Source of the DNA: Desulfobacterales bacterium
Lineage (GTDB): Bacteria > Desulfobacterota > Desulfobacteria > Desulfobacterales > C00003106
Assembly: GCA_030672555.1 (NCBI GenBank)
Contig: DAOVGD010000127.1
Span: 1 to 29,008 of the forward strand
DNA: 29,008 nt
Direction of reading: 5' to 3'
The translations under genes were made by a program, and so were the position numbers. Below the pieces are notes generated by a model. It saw only the letters and a program-made list of their open reading frames with translations, was not told the origin of the DNA and searched no databases. Of the stretch, positions 22,043 through 29,008 are shown piece by piece. Within the stretch, counting starts at the first letter, position 1. Each line of letters opens with the position of its first letter.

Positions 22043-23503
22043 ATGGAACCAGGACTTCGACTACAATTAAAATTGACACAACAACTGGTCATGACACCGC
22101 AGTTGCAGCAGGCCATTAAGCTGTTGCAATTATCACGCCTTGAGTTGTTAGACGCAATAAACGAGGAGTTACAGGAAAATCCAGCTCTTGATGAGGTGGT
22201 GCAGGAGGAATCACCTTCTGAAACCCAGTCCCTGAAAAAAGACGATCTTTCTTCTCGTGCTGATGAATCGCAGCTTTTAAAGCCGGTTACTATCGAGGAG
22301 AAAACCAGAGAAGATTTTGATTGGACGAATTATGTGGACGAATACAATACGCCTGGTCCCTCCTATTTTGCTGAGGGTGAAGAACAAGACAGTCCTAAGT
22401 ACGAAAACATATTGTCACGTCCCGAATCATTACATAACCATCTCAATTGGCAGCTACTCCTTTCCAATTTTACTCCTGATGAAGAAGATGTCGGAAGCCT
22501 TATTATTGGGAATCTGAATCCAGATGGCTATTTGCAGGCAAACGTTGATGAGATAGCAGAGATGGCAAAGACTTCTTCTGATTTTGTGGAGAGAGTTCTA
22601 AGAAAAATGCAGACCTTTGATCCTGTGGGGGTTTGCGCGCGGGAGCTAAAAGAAAGTTTATCGATTCAGGCAAAATATCTTGGAATCACAGATCCTGTCT
22701 TTTTTGCTGTTATAGAAAATCATCTGAAAAACTTAGAGAACAAAAACTATAAGGCGATCGCCAAGGATCTGAACATTGATCTGAACGAGGTTATAGCTTG
22801 TGTGGATATTATTACCGGCATGGAACCGAAACCGGGGCGCCAGTTCAGCGAAGAAGAATCGCAGTATATAAGCCCCGATATCTTTGTATATAAGATGGGT
22901 GACGACTTTGTCATTGTCCTAAATGACGATGGCATGCCCAAGTTACGGATAAGTTCATTTTACAAGAATACCATCTCAAAGAGTAATAAAAATGTTTCAG
23001 ACAATACCAGAGAATATATACAAAATAAACTAAAGTCCGCAGTGTGGTTGATTCGAAGTATCCATCAACGCCAGCGTACTATATACAAGGTAGTGGAAAG
23101 CATTGTTAGCCAGCAAAGAGAATTCCTGGAGAAAGGGATCAATTATCTGAAACCGATGGTTTTGAGAGACGTGGCAGAAGATATCGGAATGCACGAATCA
23201 ACAATAAGTCGTGTGACGACCAATAAGTATGTCCACACCCCCCAAGGGATATTTGAATTGAAGTTTTTTTTCAGCAGTTCTATTAATCGCGTATATGGTG
23301 AGGCAATAGCTTCTGCCAGCGTGAAGGAGAGAATTCGTCAGATTATTCAATCTGAAGACGTTGCCAAGCCATACAGCGATCGAAAGATGGTGGCAATGCT
23401 TGCTAAATCAAACATTCATATTGCGCGTAGAACTGTGGCAAAATATAGGGAAGGTTTAGGGGTGCTTCCGTCTAGCAAACGTAAGCGTTTTAAAGCAAAG
23501 TAG
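22043..23503 (+). CDS. rpoN: RNA polymerase sigma-54 factor
   Basis: 486 residues. Region I is glutamine-rich (LRLQLKLTQQLVMTPQLQQ then AIKLLQLSRLEL), followed by an acidic region II (55-110), the core-binding region and the helix-turn-helix (LRDVAEDIGMHESTISRVTT). The RpoN box ARRTVAKYRE is at 461-470 and contacts the -24 element. Gene order lptB-rpoN-hpf-ptsN-rapZ is widely conserved. The window also encodes a sigma-54 activator (8269-9642). Confidence 0.98.
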   Translation: MEPGLRLQLKLTQQLVMTPQLQQAIKLLQLSRLELLDAINEELQENPALDEVVQEESPSETQSLKKDDLSSRADESQLLKPVTIEEKTREDFDWTNYVDEYNTPGPSYFAEGEEQDSPKYENILSRPESLHNHLNWQLLLSNFTPDEEDVGSLIIGNLNPDGYLQANVDEIAEMAKTSSDFVERVLRKMQTFDPVGVCARELKESLSIQAKYLGITDPVFFAVIENHLKNLENKNYKAIAKDLNIDLNEVIACVDIITGMEPKPGRQFSEEESQYISPDIFVYKMGDDFVIVLNDDGMPKLRISSFYKNTISKSNKNVSDNTREYIQNKLKSAVWLIRSIHQRQRTIYKVVESIVSQQREFLEKGINYLKPMVLRDVAEDIGMHESTISRVTTNKYVHTPQGIFELKFFFSSSINRVYGEAIASASVKERIRQIIQSEDVAKPYSDRKMVAMLAKSNIHIARRTVAKYREGLGVLPSSKRKRFKAK

Positions 23504-23515
23504 GAGGTAAAAGTT

Positions 23516-24058
23516 ATGCAAATTGCTGTTACATTCAAAAAGATAGACCCTTCTGATGCTCTAAAAATTTATGTTGACGATAAAATAAATAGGCTGGATA
23601 AATACTTGGATAATCCTGCCGAGGCGAACGTGGTCCTTTCGGTCGAAAAGTTTCGTCACATAGCCGAGGTAACTATTGCTGGTGATGGGTTTAAGGTGAA
23701 AGGGACCGAAGAGACCGACAATATGTACTCCGCCATCGATATAGTCATGGACAAATTGGAAAAACAGATCAAAAAGAATAAAGAACGATTTAAGAAGCGT
23801 AGAGCAGCTGCACGAGCCGGATCTAAGCGTGATAAGTTGAACGCCCTGGATAAAGCGGGCTTGTCGGAACTTAATGAACCAAAAGTTATAAAAGCGGAGC
23901 AGATTGAAGTAATACCTATGGATATTGAAGAGGCTATTATGCAGATGGAATTGATCAATAACTCCTTTTTGGTTTTCAGAAATGTCAGAACCGAAAAAGT
24001 TAATGTTTTATATCGCCGAAAAGACGACAATTACGGTCTTATAGAGGCAACCACTTAA
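23516..24058 (+). CDS. hpf: Long-form ribosome hibernation promoting factor
   Basis: 180 residues, ATG preceded by GGAGGT. The N-terminal S30AE domain (1-105) starts MQIAVTFKKIDPSDALKIYV and has VVLSVEKFRHIAEVTI; the basic stretch KKNKERFKKRRAAARAGSK links it to a C-terminal domain (about 120-178: IKAEQIEVIPMDIEEAIMQM, NVLYRRKDDNYGLIE). Long HPF dimerises 70S ribosomes into 100S particles through this C-terminal domain. It is 12 bases after rpoN. Confidence 0.95.
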   Translation: MQIAVTFKKIDPSDALKIYVDDKINRLDKYLDNPAEANVVLSVEKFRHIAEVTIAGDGFKVKGTEETDNMYSAIDIVMDKLEKQIKKNKERFKKRRAAARAGSKRDKLNALDKAGLSELNEPKVIKAEQIEVIPMDIEEAIMQMELINNSFLVFRNVRTEKVNVLYRRKDDNYGLIEATT

Positions 24059-24085
24059 TAATAATATTTTCGTAACCGATCATAT

Positions 24086-24188
24086 CACCGCAAAGACGCA
24101 AAGAACGCAAAGGAAAACTTGATAAAAATGGAATAAAGATGATTGTCAATGGTCTTTGAAACTTTGCGCTCTTTGCGTCTTTGCGGTG
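24086..24188. repeat. Inverted repeat with 27-bp arms between hpf and ptsN
   Basis: 24086-24112 (CACCGCAAAGACGCAAAGAA and on to CGCAAAG) pairs with 24162-24188 with one mismatch. The GCAAAGACGCAAAG word is a common dispersed intergenic repeat. It lacks a T-run at the end, so it is not a standard terminator. It fills half of the 219-base gap. Confidence 0.75.
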
Positions 24189-24277
24189 TACTATTACATA
24201 TTTTTTCCCTCTATGATTGAAATATTGATAGGAATATCTACTCCAAGTAAACGAAAGGACAAAATCCGGTTTTAGAT

Positions 24278-24736
24278 ATGAGGCTACTCGATTCATTAGC
24301 AAAAGATTCTATCCTTCCTGATATAGATTCTCAGAGCAAAGAAGGTGTCTTAGAAGCGTTGGCCGGCACTCTAACCGAATCCTCAGGGAGGACGCGGGAA
24401 GAGTTGGTGCGAGTTTTAGTAGAGCGTGAAAGGCTGGGTAGTACCGGGATAGGAGGGGGTATCGCGATTCCACATGGGAAATTGAAGACGATTGATAAAC
24501 TCCTGTTGGCATTTGGGCGAAGTCGGAAAGGGGTAGACTTTGATGCTATGGACGGAAAGTCAACACACCTGTTTTTTGTATTGATCACCCCTGAAGGCTC
24601 TACAGGAGCCCATTTAAAAATACTGGCTAGGATATCAAGGCTTTTGAAAGACGGTTCTTTTAAGGGACGTCTAATGGTTGCCGATACACGAGACGATTTA
24701 TATCAGATAATTCAATCAGAAGATTCAGAGTTTTGA
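24278..24736 (+). CDS. ptsN: PTS IIA component, PtsN-like
   Basis: 152 residues, fructose/nitrogen-type EIIA. The phosphorylated histidine is H66 in GGGIAIPHGK; the RERLGSTGIGGG and LLAFGRSRKGVDFDAMDGK segments match EIIA-Ntr. It lies in the rpoN-hpf-ptsN-rapZ arrangement, where PtsN acts as a regulator rather than a sugar transporter. The DGKSTHLFFVLITPEGSTGA region is intact. The stop codon falls inside a dispersed repeat. Confidence 0.93.
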   Translation: MRLLDSLAKDSILPDIDSQSKEGVLEALAGTLTESSGRTREELVRVLVERERLGSTGIGGGIAIPHGKLKTIDKLLLAFGRSRKGVDFDAMDGKSTHLFFVLITPEGSTGAHLKILARISRLLKDGSFKGRLMVADTRDDLYQIIQSEDSEF

Positions 24737-24910
24737 TGATTTCGTAAAAAGTCCCCAATTCGCTTGATTGGTCACTTGATAATACTCTCATTGATCATTG
24801 ATCATTTCACATTTCTCATCTGTCCCCGCCGTGGCGGGGGTAAATGCCCAATGACAGATGATAAATGACAGATGATAAGACCAAGATAGGCTCACCAGGG
24901 ACTTTTTGCT
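24735..24910. repeat. Dispersed repeat, copy 2, in an inverted-arm element
   Basis: 24735-24777 is the inverted copy of 16595-16637. The larger element is bounded by AAAAAGTCCC (24746-24755) and GGGACTTTTT (24898-24907) and includes ATCATTGATCATTT/AATGACAGATGATAA words and CCCCGCCGTGGCGGGG (24823-24838), a strong hairpin. It takes up nearly the entire ptsN-rapZ gap. Confidence 0.65.
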
Positions 24911-24931
24911 TAAGATAAGGAGTGTGGAGAT

Positions 24932-25792
24932 ATAAAGATCGTTATCATTACCGGACTTTCCGGATCCGGAAAAAGTACGGCAATTAAAGCACTCGAAGAT
25001 GTAGGCTACTTTTGCGTGGACAACCTTCCGGTCGCCCTTCTTCCCAAGTTCTTAGAATTTCAGGTAGAAAGCGGATCAGAGATTTCTAAGATTGCCCTTG
25101 TGATGGACCTTCGTGAGGAGGCCTTCCTGACTGAATATAAGGATGTTTTATCCAGACTTCAGTCCCGGGGATATGAATTCGATATTATCTTTTTAGAAGC
25201 ATCAGATGAGGCGCTCCTACGCCGGTACAGCCAGACACGACGTCAGCATCCCCTCGCGTCAGGCGCCAAAACCCTTTTGGAGGGAATACGAGCGGAAAAA
25301 GAAGCATTGGATGAGTTAAAAGAGATTGCCAATAAGGTAATTGACACCTCTACTTACAACGTACATGCATTGAAAGATGTCATTGTTAGCCATGTCCTTA
25401 AGTCAGGTGTTACCGGCACAATGCATGCACAGATCCTTTCATTTGGATACAAGTACGGGATTCCATATGACGCAGACCTGGTATTCGATGTGCGGTTTCT
25501 TCCGAATCCGTATTTTATTCCAGACCTGAAAGAATTGAATGGAGAAGACTCTGCGGTTCGGAATTATGTATTACAATGGGATGAGACCACAATCTTTCTG
25601 AAAAAAATGTTTGATCTCTTTGACTATTTAGTTCCTCTTTATGAGAAAGAAGGGAAATCTTATCTGACTATTGCTTTTGGATGCACCGGCGGAAAACATC
25701 GCTCGGTTACCATTAGCGCCGAGATTTACAAGCACTTAGAGCAAAAGATTAATTACATATCTCTCAAACATAGGGATGTTGAGTTGGGATAG
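24932..25792 (+). CDS. rapZ: RNase adapter protein RapZ, probable ATA start
   Basis: 286 residues if begun at the ATA at 24932. RapZ/YvcJ is a P-loop protein; in E. coli it steers RNase E to a small RNA controlling GlmS. From ATA the frame reads (M)KIVIITGLSGSGKSTAIK, then GYFCVDNLP, exactly the family N-terminus with Walker A GLSGSGKS (8-15). AAGGAG lies nine bases upstream. The frame has a stop at 24911 and no ATG, GTG or TTG until a GTG at 25016, which would delete the P-loop. Walker B-like LVMDLREEAF, the LLRRYSQTRRQHPL motif, VFDVRFLPNPYF and FGCTGGKHRSVT are all intact. It follows ptsN and precedes a mannose-type PTS IIA gene. Confidence 0.95.
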   Translation: MKIVIITGLSGSGKSTAIKALEDVGYFCVDNLPVALLPKFLEFQVESGSEISKIALVMDLREEAFLTEYKDVLSRLQSRGYEFDIIFLEASDEALLRRYSQTRRQHPLASGAKTLLEGIRAEKEALDELKEIANKVIDTSTYNVHALKDVIVSHVLKSGVTGTMHAQILSFGYKYGIPYDADLVFDVRFLPNPYFIPDLKELNGEDSAVRNYVLQWDETTIFLKKMFDLFDYLVPLYEKEGKSYLTIAFGCTGGKHRSVTISAEIYKHLEQKINYISLKHRDVELG

Positions 25793-25812
25793 GAGACCTT
25801 TGCAAAGGTCTC
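25793..25812. repeat. Perfect 20-bp palindrome after rapZ
   Basis: GAGACCTTTGCAAAGGTCTC begins on the base after the rapZ stop and ends immediately before the GAGGAGGT Shine-Dalgarno of the next gene. No T-run follows. It could be an RNA processing or stability hairpin, or a relic of the hairpin family at 11985. Confidence 0.7.
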
Positions 25813-25824
25813 GAGGAGGTCTCA

Positions 25825-26244
25825 GTGGTAGGTATTGTGATAGCGACACATGCTCGTTTAGGGGCAGCCTTGATCGAGGCTGCGGAATTTATATTGGGAG
25901 GCCCTTTTAAGTATATCGATTTTGTATCAATCGATTTAAAAGAAGACGCCGAAGGTTTGAGGAAAAAGATCGCTCAAGGAATCAAGAAGGTAAGTAATGG
26001 AGAAGGCGTTTTAATCCTGACAGATATGTTTGGCGGGACTCCGTCCAACCTGAGCCTTTCATTTTTGGAAGAAGGAAAAATTGAGGTTGTAACAGGTGTT
26101 AATCTGCCGATTTTAATTCGTTCGCTTAATAAGAGAGAAGGAAAATCCTTGCAAGAGCTTTCTCAAGAGGTATACAATTACGGTCAGAAGAGTATCTCGC
26201 TTGCCAGTAGTATTTTGAAGGGGAATAAAAGGGCGGGTAATTAG
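25825..26244 (+). CDS. PTS IIA component, mannose family
   Basis: 139 residues; GTG start with GAGGAGGT four bases upstream. EIIA-Man fold: MVGIVIATHARLGAALIEA with phospho-histidine H9, GEGVLILTDMFGGTPSNLSL, and VVTGVNLPILIRSL. A single IIA domain without IIB, IIC or IID is typical of regulatory PTS relays in deltaproteobacteria. HPr and enzyme I genes are not in this window, so the donor is encoded elsewhere or further downstream of another locus. Confidence 0.93.
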   Translation: MVGIVIATHARLGAALIEAAEFILGGPFKYIDFVSIDLKEDAEGLRKKIAQGIKKVSNGEGVLILTDMFGGTPSNLSLSFLEEGKIEVVTGVNLPILIRSLNKREGKSLQELSQEVYNYGQKSISLASSILKGNKRAGN

Positions 26245-26269
26245 TGTCCGTTTTTCTTTATGAGGAGCC

Positions 26270-26725
26270 TTGCGCTTTTATACAACGGTAATGCGCCGGG
26301 AAGATATAGATCAGATCCTGGCTATTGAAAATGTCTCATTCCCATCTCCATGGGGCCGTAAGGCATTTGAAAGCGAGCTGGAAAATCCTAATGCCCGTAA
26401 CATCATAGTAAAGGAAAAGAGGGCTGATGGGGCAGACCGTGTTGTTGGTTATGTCTGTTTTTGGTTCGTTGCAGATGAGATTCATATCATGAATATCGCG
26501 GTTTCACTTGAATACCGGAGGCAGGGTATTGGAACCAAGCTTTTGCAGCAGGTGTTTTCAGAGGGGTGTCAAAAACAGCGCAAAGTGGCTGTCTTAGAGA
26601 CTCGTCCATCTAATCAACCAGCTATTTCATTTTACAAAAAGTTTGGATTTAAAGTGGTGGGAAGACGACCGGGATATTATTCTGAGACAGGAGAGGATGC
26701 CTTGATTATGTCAAGGCAGTTATAA
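26270..26725 (+). CDS. rimI: GNAT acetyltransferase, RimI-like
   Basis: 151 residues from a TTG at 26270. RimI acetylates the N-terminal alanine of ribosomal protein S18. Seen: DIDQILAIENVSFPSPWGRK near the start, GYVCFWFVADEIHIMNIAV, the acetyl-CoA loop EYRRQGIGTKLL, LETRPSNQPAISFYKKFGFK, and GYYSETGEDALIM; these are typical of RimI rather than general GNATs. The start is uncertain: GAGGAG is only two bases before the TTG, and the next ATG (26291) has no Shine-Dalgarno. Confidence 0.88.
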   Translation: MRFYTTVMRREDIDQILAIENVSFPSPWGRKAFESELENPNARNIIVKEKRADGADRVVGYVCFWFVADEIHIMNIAVSLEYRRQGIGTKLLQQVFSEGCQKQRKVAVLETRPSNQPAISFYKKFGFKVVGRRPGYYSETGEDALIMSRQL

Positions 26726-26782
26726 TTAATTGTTGTGGTCTTAGATATTCCCTGTCCATTTTTGACAGACCAGTCCTAAAGA

Positions 26783-26812
26783 TTAAAACCAAGATTTTTC
26801 CTATCATATAAT
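26783..26812 (+). promoter_or_regulatory. gap: Candidate gap promoter
   Basis: A perfect TATAAT (26807-26812) 18 bases after TTAAAA (26783-26788), about 20 bases before the gap start codon, giving a very short leader. Confidence 0.4.
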
Positions 26813-26833
26813 GAAAACACGAAAGGAGTGGGT

Positions 26834-27841
26834 ATGAGTATAAGAGTTGGTATCAACGGTTTCGGACGTATTGGAAGACTGGTATTTAGAGCGGCAATGG
26901 CTAATGAGGATGTGGAGGTTATTGCTATTAATGACCTTACAGATGCTCATACAATGGCATATCTCTTAAAGTACGACTCAGTACACGGCATACTCAATGC
27001 CGAAGTTAGCTCAACAGAGGATGCAATCGTGGTGGACGGCAAATCTATTGCGCTTACCGCAATTAAAGACCCGGCACAACTCCGGTGGAAAGACTTCAAT
27101 GTGGATATCGTTATGGAGTGTACCGGGCTATTTCGCGACAAGGCGACTACCTCGAAGCACTTAGAAGCAGGCGCAAAAAAGGTAATCATTTCTGCCCCTG
27201 CCAAAGACCCGGATGTTACGGTTGTGATGGGGGTCAATGCGTTCCAGTACGATCCCAAAGAACATCACATAATATCAAATGCGTCGTGTACAACCAACTG
27301 CCTTGCGCCTGTAGCAAAAGTCCTCATGGAGAGTTTTGGAATCCAGAGGGGGTTGATGACAACTATTCATTCGTATACCGGTGATCAACGACTCCTTGAT
27401 TTTCCCCACAAAGACCTGCGCAGAGCGCGGGCGGCGGCTGTGTCTATGATTCCTACCACTACCGGGGCTGCCAAGGCGGTGGGATTGGTTCTGCCAGAGC
27501 TTCAGGGAAAACTGAACGGTCTGGCAATAAGGGTCCCAACCCCGAATGTTTCTATTGTTGATCTGGTTGTAAATGTAGAAAAGAGCGGGCTCACCGTGGG
27601 AGATGTGAACGGTGCGCTGAAATCTGCGGCCGAAGGCGATTTAAAAGGAATCTTGGAGGTCTGTGAGGAACCTTTGGTTTCTATAGATTTTAACGGATCT
27701 TCACTTTCTTCTATTGTGGATGCCGGCTCCACCTATGTCGTTGACAACATGGTGAAGGTTCTTTCGTGGTATGATAATGAATTCGGTTATTCCAATCGTA
27801 TGGTCGACCTTGCGGCTTATATCGCAAAACAGCCGTTGTAG
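26834..27841 (+). CDS. gap: Glyceraldehyde-3-phosphate dehydrogenase, type I
   Basis: 335 residues from ATG 26834, five bases after AAAGGAG; a GTG six bases earlier adds only two residues. NAD-binding GINGFGRIGRL (6-16) and N33-D34 in INDLTD, the acidic residue expected for NAD rather than NADP use. Catalytic C152 in SNASCTTNCLAP and H179 in TTIHSYTG; PTTTGAAKAVGLVLPEL and WYDNEFGYSNRM are intact. It is followed by tpiA, so two lower-glycolysis genes are together; pgk, often between them, is absent. Confidence 0.98.
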   Translation: MSIRVGINGFGRIGRLVFRAAMANEDVEVIAINDLTDAHTMAYLLKYDSVHGILNAEVSSTEDAIVVDGKSIALTAIKDPAQLRWKDFNVDIVMECTGLFRDKATTSKHLEAGAKKVIISAPAKDPDVTVVMGVNAFQYDPKEHHIISNASCTTNCLAPVAKVLMESFGIQRGLMTTIHSYTGDQRLLDFPHKDLRRARAAAVSMIPTTTGAAKAVGLVLPELQGKLNGLAIRVPTPNVSIVDLVVNVEKSGLTVGDVNGALKSAAEGDLKGILEVCEEPLVSIDFNGSSLSSIVDAGSTYVVDNMVKVLSWYDNEFGYSNRMVDLAAYIAKQPL

Positions 27842-27870
27842 TAACCAGACGGAGATTGCCTTTTTTATTA

Positions 27871-27932
27871 GACAGGATTTACAGGATGGACTGGATAGAA
27901 ATAAAAATCTTGTAAATCCTGTTTATCCTGTC
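27871..27932. repeat. Inverted repeat between gap and tpiA
   Basis: GACAGGATTTACAGGAT (27871-27887) pairs with ATCCTGTTTATCCTGTC (27916-27932) at 15 of 17 positions. ACAGGATTTACAGGAT is a common dispersed repeat word. Eight A residues follow, which would be a T-run only on the minus strand. Confidence 0.65.
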
Positions 27933-27980
27933 AAAAAAAACTATCGTTGGCAGTTAATTGGAAAATAAAAGGAGGAAATC

Positions 27981-28745
27981 GTGGCGGACCGAAGACCTTG
28001 TATTGCTGGAAATTGGAAGATGTATAAAACCGGCGAAGAGGCATTGGAACTGATAGGTGAATTAAAGGACCTCATCGCAGGTGTGGATGATGTGGACGTC
28101 GTTGTCGCACCTCCTTTCACCGCTCTGAGTGTGGTAGCCGACAGGATCAAAGGGAGCAATATTCAATTGGCTGCACAAAATCTTTATTGGGAGTCTGAAG
28201 GGGCATATACAGGAGAGATCTCGCCGACCATGCTGGTAAGTACTGGTTGCTCGTATGTCATTGTCGGCCACTCTGAGCGAAGGCAGTATTTTGGCGAGAC
28301 CGACTCCACAGTGAACCGCAAAATCAAAGCGGCGTTGGTCCACAACCTGGTTCCTATTTTTTGTATAGGAGAGTCATTAGAAGAGCGGGAAGCGGAAAAA
28401 ACATTTTCAGTACTTGACAAACAGGTGTCAGGGGGGGTAGAGAGTATTGCCGCTGATGATATTGGGAAGATCATCATCGCCTATGAGCCGGTGTGGGCCA
28501 TTGGTACCGGGAAGACAGCTTCCAATGAACAGGCTCAAGAGGTTCACCATTTTATAAGAAAACGCGTGTCCGACCTTTATGGGAAAGATATTGCAAATAT
28601 CGTAAGGATATTGTATGGTGGAAGTGTGAAACCGAACAACATCGTCGGCCTCATGGTACAGCCTGATATCGATGGGGCTTTAGTAGGGGGAGCGAGTCTT
28701 ACCGCTTCTTCGTTTGCTGGAATTATAAAATTTAAGATATCCTGA
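27981..28745 (+). CDS. tpiA: Triosephosphate isomerase
   Basis: 254 residues; GTG start with GGAGG six bases upstream. It interconverts dihydroxyacetone phosphate and glyceraldehyde 3-phosphate. Active-site N11 and K13 (AGNWKMYK), H97 (IVGHSERR), and E169 (IAYEPVWAIGTGKTA) are present, as is the phosphate loop LYGGSVKPNN and GALVGGASL. It closes the + strand block and converges on a response regulator gene. Confidence 0.98.
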   Translation: MADRRPCIAGNWKMYKTGEEALELIGELKDLIAGVDDVDVVVAPPFTALSVVADRIKGSNIQLAAQNLYWESEGAYTGEISPTMLVSTGCSYVIVGHSERRQYFGETDSTVNRKIKAALVHNLVPIFCIGESLEEREAEKTFSVLDKQVSGGVESIAADDIGKIIIAYEPVWAIGTGKTASNEQAQEVHHFIRKRVSDLYGKDIANIVRILYGGSVKPNNIVGLMVQPDIDGALVGGASLTASSFAGIIKFKIS

Positions 28746-28751
28746 GGCGGT

Positions 28752-28877
28752 TTCAAAACGTTCAATTTTGTCCAAGGTCAAGAAAGGCGAAAATTATAAC
28801 CACAGGAATACTTGAAGTATTTCGAGGATTAGAATCTGAGCATGATGCAGAGATTGGGCAAACGAGGACGTTTTGAA
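28752..28877. repeat. 126-bp segment bounded by TTCAAAACGT inverted repeats
   Basis: TTCAAAACGT (28752-28761) is exactly inverted at 28868-28877. The interior has a small AATACTTGAAGTATT palindrome (28806-28820). The left end CTTCAAAACGTTCAATT-like word also occurs at 8102-8117. It lies in the convergent gap; no ORF. Confidence 0.5.
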
Positions 28878-28886
28878 GCTGTCTCT

Positions 28887-29008
28887 TCATTCTTCCAGCT
28901 TGTACCCCACACCACGGATATTTTTGATCAAAAGCGCTGCCTTGCCGAGTTTTTCTCGGAGGTTCCTGATATGTACATCGACAGTCCTGTATAAAACCGT
29001 CTTTTCAT
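28887..29008 (-). CDS. OmpR/PhoB-type response regulator, C-terminal end
   Basis: The last 40 residues of a minus-strand gene cut by the right edge: EKTVLYRTVDVHIRNLREKL then GKAALLIKNIRGVGYKLEE and a TGA. This is the recognition helix and wing of the OmpR-type winged helix (R-T-V-D-V-H-I-x-x-L-R-x-K-L, I-x-x-x-R-G-x-G-Y). The receiver domain and target are outside the window. It converges on tpiA. Confidence 0.9.
   Translation of the reverse strand, partial: EKTVLYRTVDVHIRNLREKLGKAALLIKNIRGVGYKLEE

Noticed and set aside
23656..24030. Minus-strand 124-residue ORF opposite hpf
   Set aside because: Antisense shadow of a clearly conserved gene, Ser/Ile-rich with no motif.
27871..27940. Terminator after gap
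   Set aside because: The hairpin is followed by A residues on the gap strand; the T-run is on the wrong strand.

Overview
The window looks like chromosome from a Gram-negative, lipopolysaccharide-making bacterium, most probably a deltaproteobacterium-like lineage (Desulfobacterota or relatives). The evidence is the gene order kdsA-kdsC-lptC-lptA-lptB-rpoN-hpf-ptsN-rapZ-PTS IIA, a DUF39 homocysteine-biosynthesis protein beside a LarE-type sulfur transferase, an HD-GYP/HDOD signalling protein, and many short inverted-repeat elements between genes. No database search was possible, so the taxonomy is inference.

Left arm (1-6531, mostly + strand) is accessory. Positions 1-2546 hold the end of an unidentified gene and three exported proteins that together resemble a Fap-type functional amyloid system: a small secreted protein with a bacteriocin-like double-glycine motif behind a Sec signal, a repeat protein with three G-I-x-x-x-N-Q-x-x-G-x-x-N units, and an outer-membrane beta-barrel. 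Positions 2547-5297 are gene-poor and full of remnants: a MITE-like element, an exported beta-rich protein, a 3' fragment of nusB with no body, two unrecognised minus-strand genes, a second MITE-like element, a strong promoter-like sequence, 60-bp tandem repeats and a large imperfect hairpin. A small cytoplasmic protein and a two-domain DUF1566 lipoprotein-like/exported protein follow.

The middle block (6534-16329, all minus strand) reads, in transcription order: M23 peptidase, DUF39 protein, larE, then lepB, then pyrB-pyrC-NtrC-type regulator, then an HD-GYP/HDOD protein. pyrB has a leader with an intrinsic terminator and a short leader ORF that runs into it, suggestive of pyrBI-type attenuation. 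pyrC carries an in-frame heptanucleotide repeat tract.

The right block (16725-28745, + strand) holds pyrG-kdsA, kdsC, the lpt transport genes, rpoN, hpf, ptsN, rapZ, a mannose-family PTS IIA, rimI, gap and tpiA: Kdo synthesis and LPS export, sigma-54 and PTS regulation, then lower glycolysis. A minus-strand OmpR-type response regulator is cut by the right edge.

Two genes (larE and rapZ) appear to start at near-cognate ATT/ATA codons with well-placed Shine-Dalgarno sequences; standard gene calling would shorten them, removing the whole P-loop of RapZ. No tRNA, rRNA, CRISPR array or complete transposase gene was seen.
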